Assembly: GCA_949751835.1 (NCBI GenBank)
Contig: CATKHK010000034.1
Location: 186,001-250,000 of the forward strand
Length of the DNA: 64,000 nt
Reading direction: 5' to 3'
DNA from: Blepharisma japonicum
Lineage: Eukaryota; Ciliophora; Heterotrichea; Heterotrichida; Blepharismidae
The translations under genes were made by a program, and so were the position numbers. Below the pieces are notes generated by a model, which worked only from the letters and a program-made list of their open reading frames with translations, ran no database searches and was not told the origin of the DNA. Of the stretch, positions 63,436 to 64,000 are shown piece by piece (the first letter of the stretch is position 1; each line of letters opens with the position of its first letter).

Positions 63436-63726
63436 TTTATACTGATTTATTAATTAAATGGCCTATAATTGTAATCTGTTGAAACTATTAAACTCTTTGA
63501 ATATTATTAATTTAATATTAGAAATTAGAGTCAAATTATTTTTTCATTTATATTTACCTATTCTTATCTCAGCCTTAAACTTATTGTTATTTATGCTATT
63601 TATACTTATTTTGCTCTAATACTTTTTCCAATTCACTCTAAATTATTATATCTGCTTTAAAATCAAATATATTATAATTTGATAAGCCAAATATGTTTAC
63701 ATTTAAAAATATTAATTGATTATTAA
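63436..63726. other. AT-rich intergenic region
   Basis: 291 bases between two genes on the same strand, AT-rich, with no gene or RNA structure seen. Confidence 0.5.
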
Positions 63727-64000
63727 ATGGAATTCCAAGGAATGGGAAAAGATGTAAAAGATATCATACTGAAATGCTACTTAAGAGGCTTATACTCTGC
63801 ACCATTCTTAAGTGAAAACGACATCCAAAATCTAGCCAAAGAGATCTGTAAAGAAATGGAAATCCCAGCTGAAATTTCCTTCCAAATTGTCAATGGACTC
63901 AAAAGTGAAAGCATTTCTCTTGAACAATTTTGCCAAACTTCCTGCCAAATTTTAGAAGCACATTTAAAAACCTTACAAAAAGTGCTGGAGTCTTATTTCA
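63727..64000 (+). CDS. Unknown protein, 5' part only
   Basis: An open frame starts at ATG (MEFQGMGKDVKDIILKCYLR) and runs off the right edge after 91 codons. The visible part is helical and moderately charged (LSENDIQNLAKEICKEMEIP, FQIVNGLKSESISLEQF, CQTSCQILEAHLKTLQK). The codon composition is richer in G+C than the spacer before it and looks coding. No family is recognisable from this part. Confidence 0.7.
   Translation, partial: MEFQGMGKDVKDIILKCYLRGLYSAPFLSENDIQNLAKEICKEMEIPAEISFQIVNGLKSESISLEQFCQTSCQILEAHLKTLQKVLESYF

Noticed and set aside
1-64000. Telomeric repeats, rRNA genes, CRISPR arrays and transposable elements
   Set aside because: No telomere-type repeat, rRNA stretch, regularly spaced repeat or transposase/reverse-transcriptase motif was seen on reading through the window. 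The only large repetition is the globin gene family itself.

Overview
The window looks like macronuclear DNA of a heterotrich ciliate, most probably Blepharisma. Four things point there. (1) UGA is read as tryptophan throughout: genes end only in TAA or TAG, and many reading frames run through in-frame TGA at positions where paralogues or the protein family have Trp. (2) Three genes are interrupted by 15-nt GT...AG introns, a hallmark of heterotrichs. (3) Intergenic DNA is short and very AT-rich. (4) The gene content is plainly eukaryotic and ciliate-like. Stentor, which uses the standard code, and Condylostoma, which reassigns all three stops, fit less well. All gene models below read TGA as Trp.

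Left part (1-26.4 kb): single-copy housekeeping and cytoskeletal genes on both strands. They are the 3' end of a Trp-Gly-motif protein, ribosomal protein S16, a histone H2A with an H2A.X-like tail, a coiled-coil protein with a possible GAR-like domain, a TMEM230-like membrane protein, a kinesin-1 heavy chain, a divergent ammonium-transporter-family protein, a glutaredoxin, an unknown 487-aa protein, a conserved charged protein, three long coiled-coil proteins, a 1185-aa WD40-repeat/six-helix cation-channel fusion, an IBA57-type iron-sulfur assembly factor, a small secreted or membrane protein and an LRR protein.

Right part (26.8-61.9 kb): a head-to-tail array of 14 intact, intronless, same-strand paralogues of 639-706 aa. 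Each ends in a domain of about 115 residues that reads as a truncated (2/2) hemoglobin: Gly-Gly after helix A, a Tyr in helix B, and an invariant His in the context RxxxxxH...GI. In front of it lie about 550 residues of conserved blocks I do not recognise. Two subfamilies (A and B) are interleaved in the order A A B B A B B A B A A B A A. This array is the most unusual content of the window. A role in gas (O2/NO) or redox sensing is inference only.

Right edge (61.9-64 kb): a gene with a UBZ-like zinc knuckle and one 15-nt intron, then the 5' end of an unknown gene. I found no rRNA, tRNA, CRISPR, transposon or telomere repeat.
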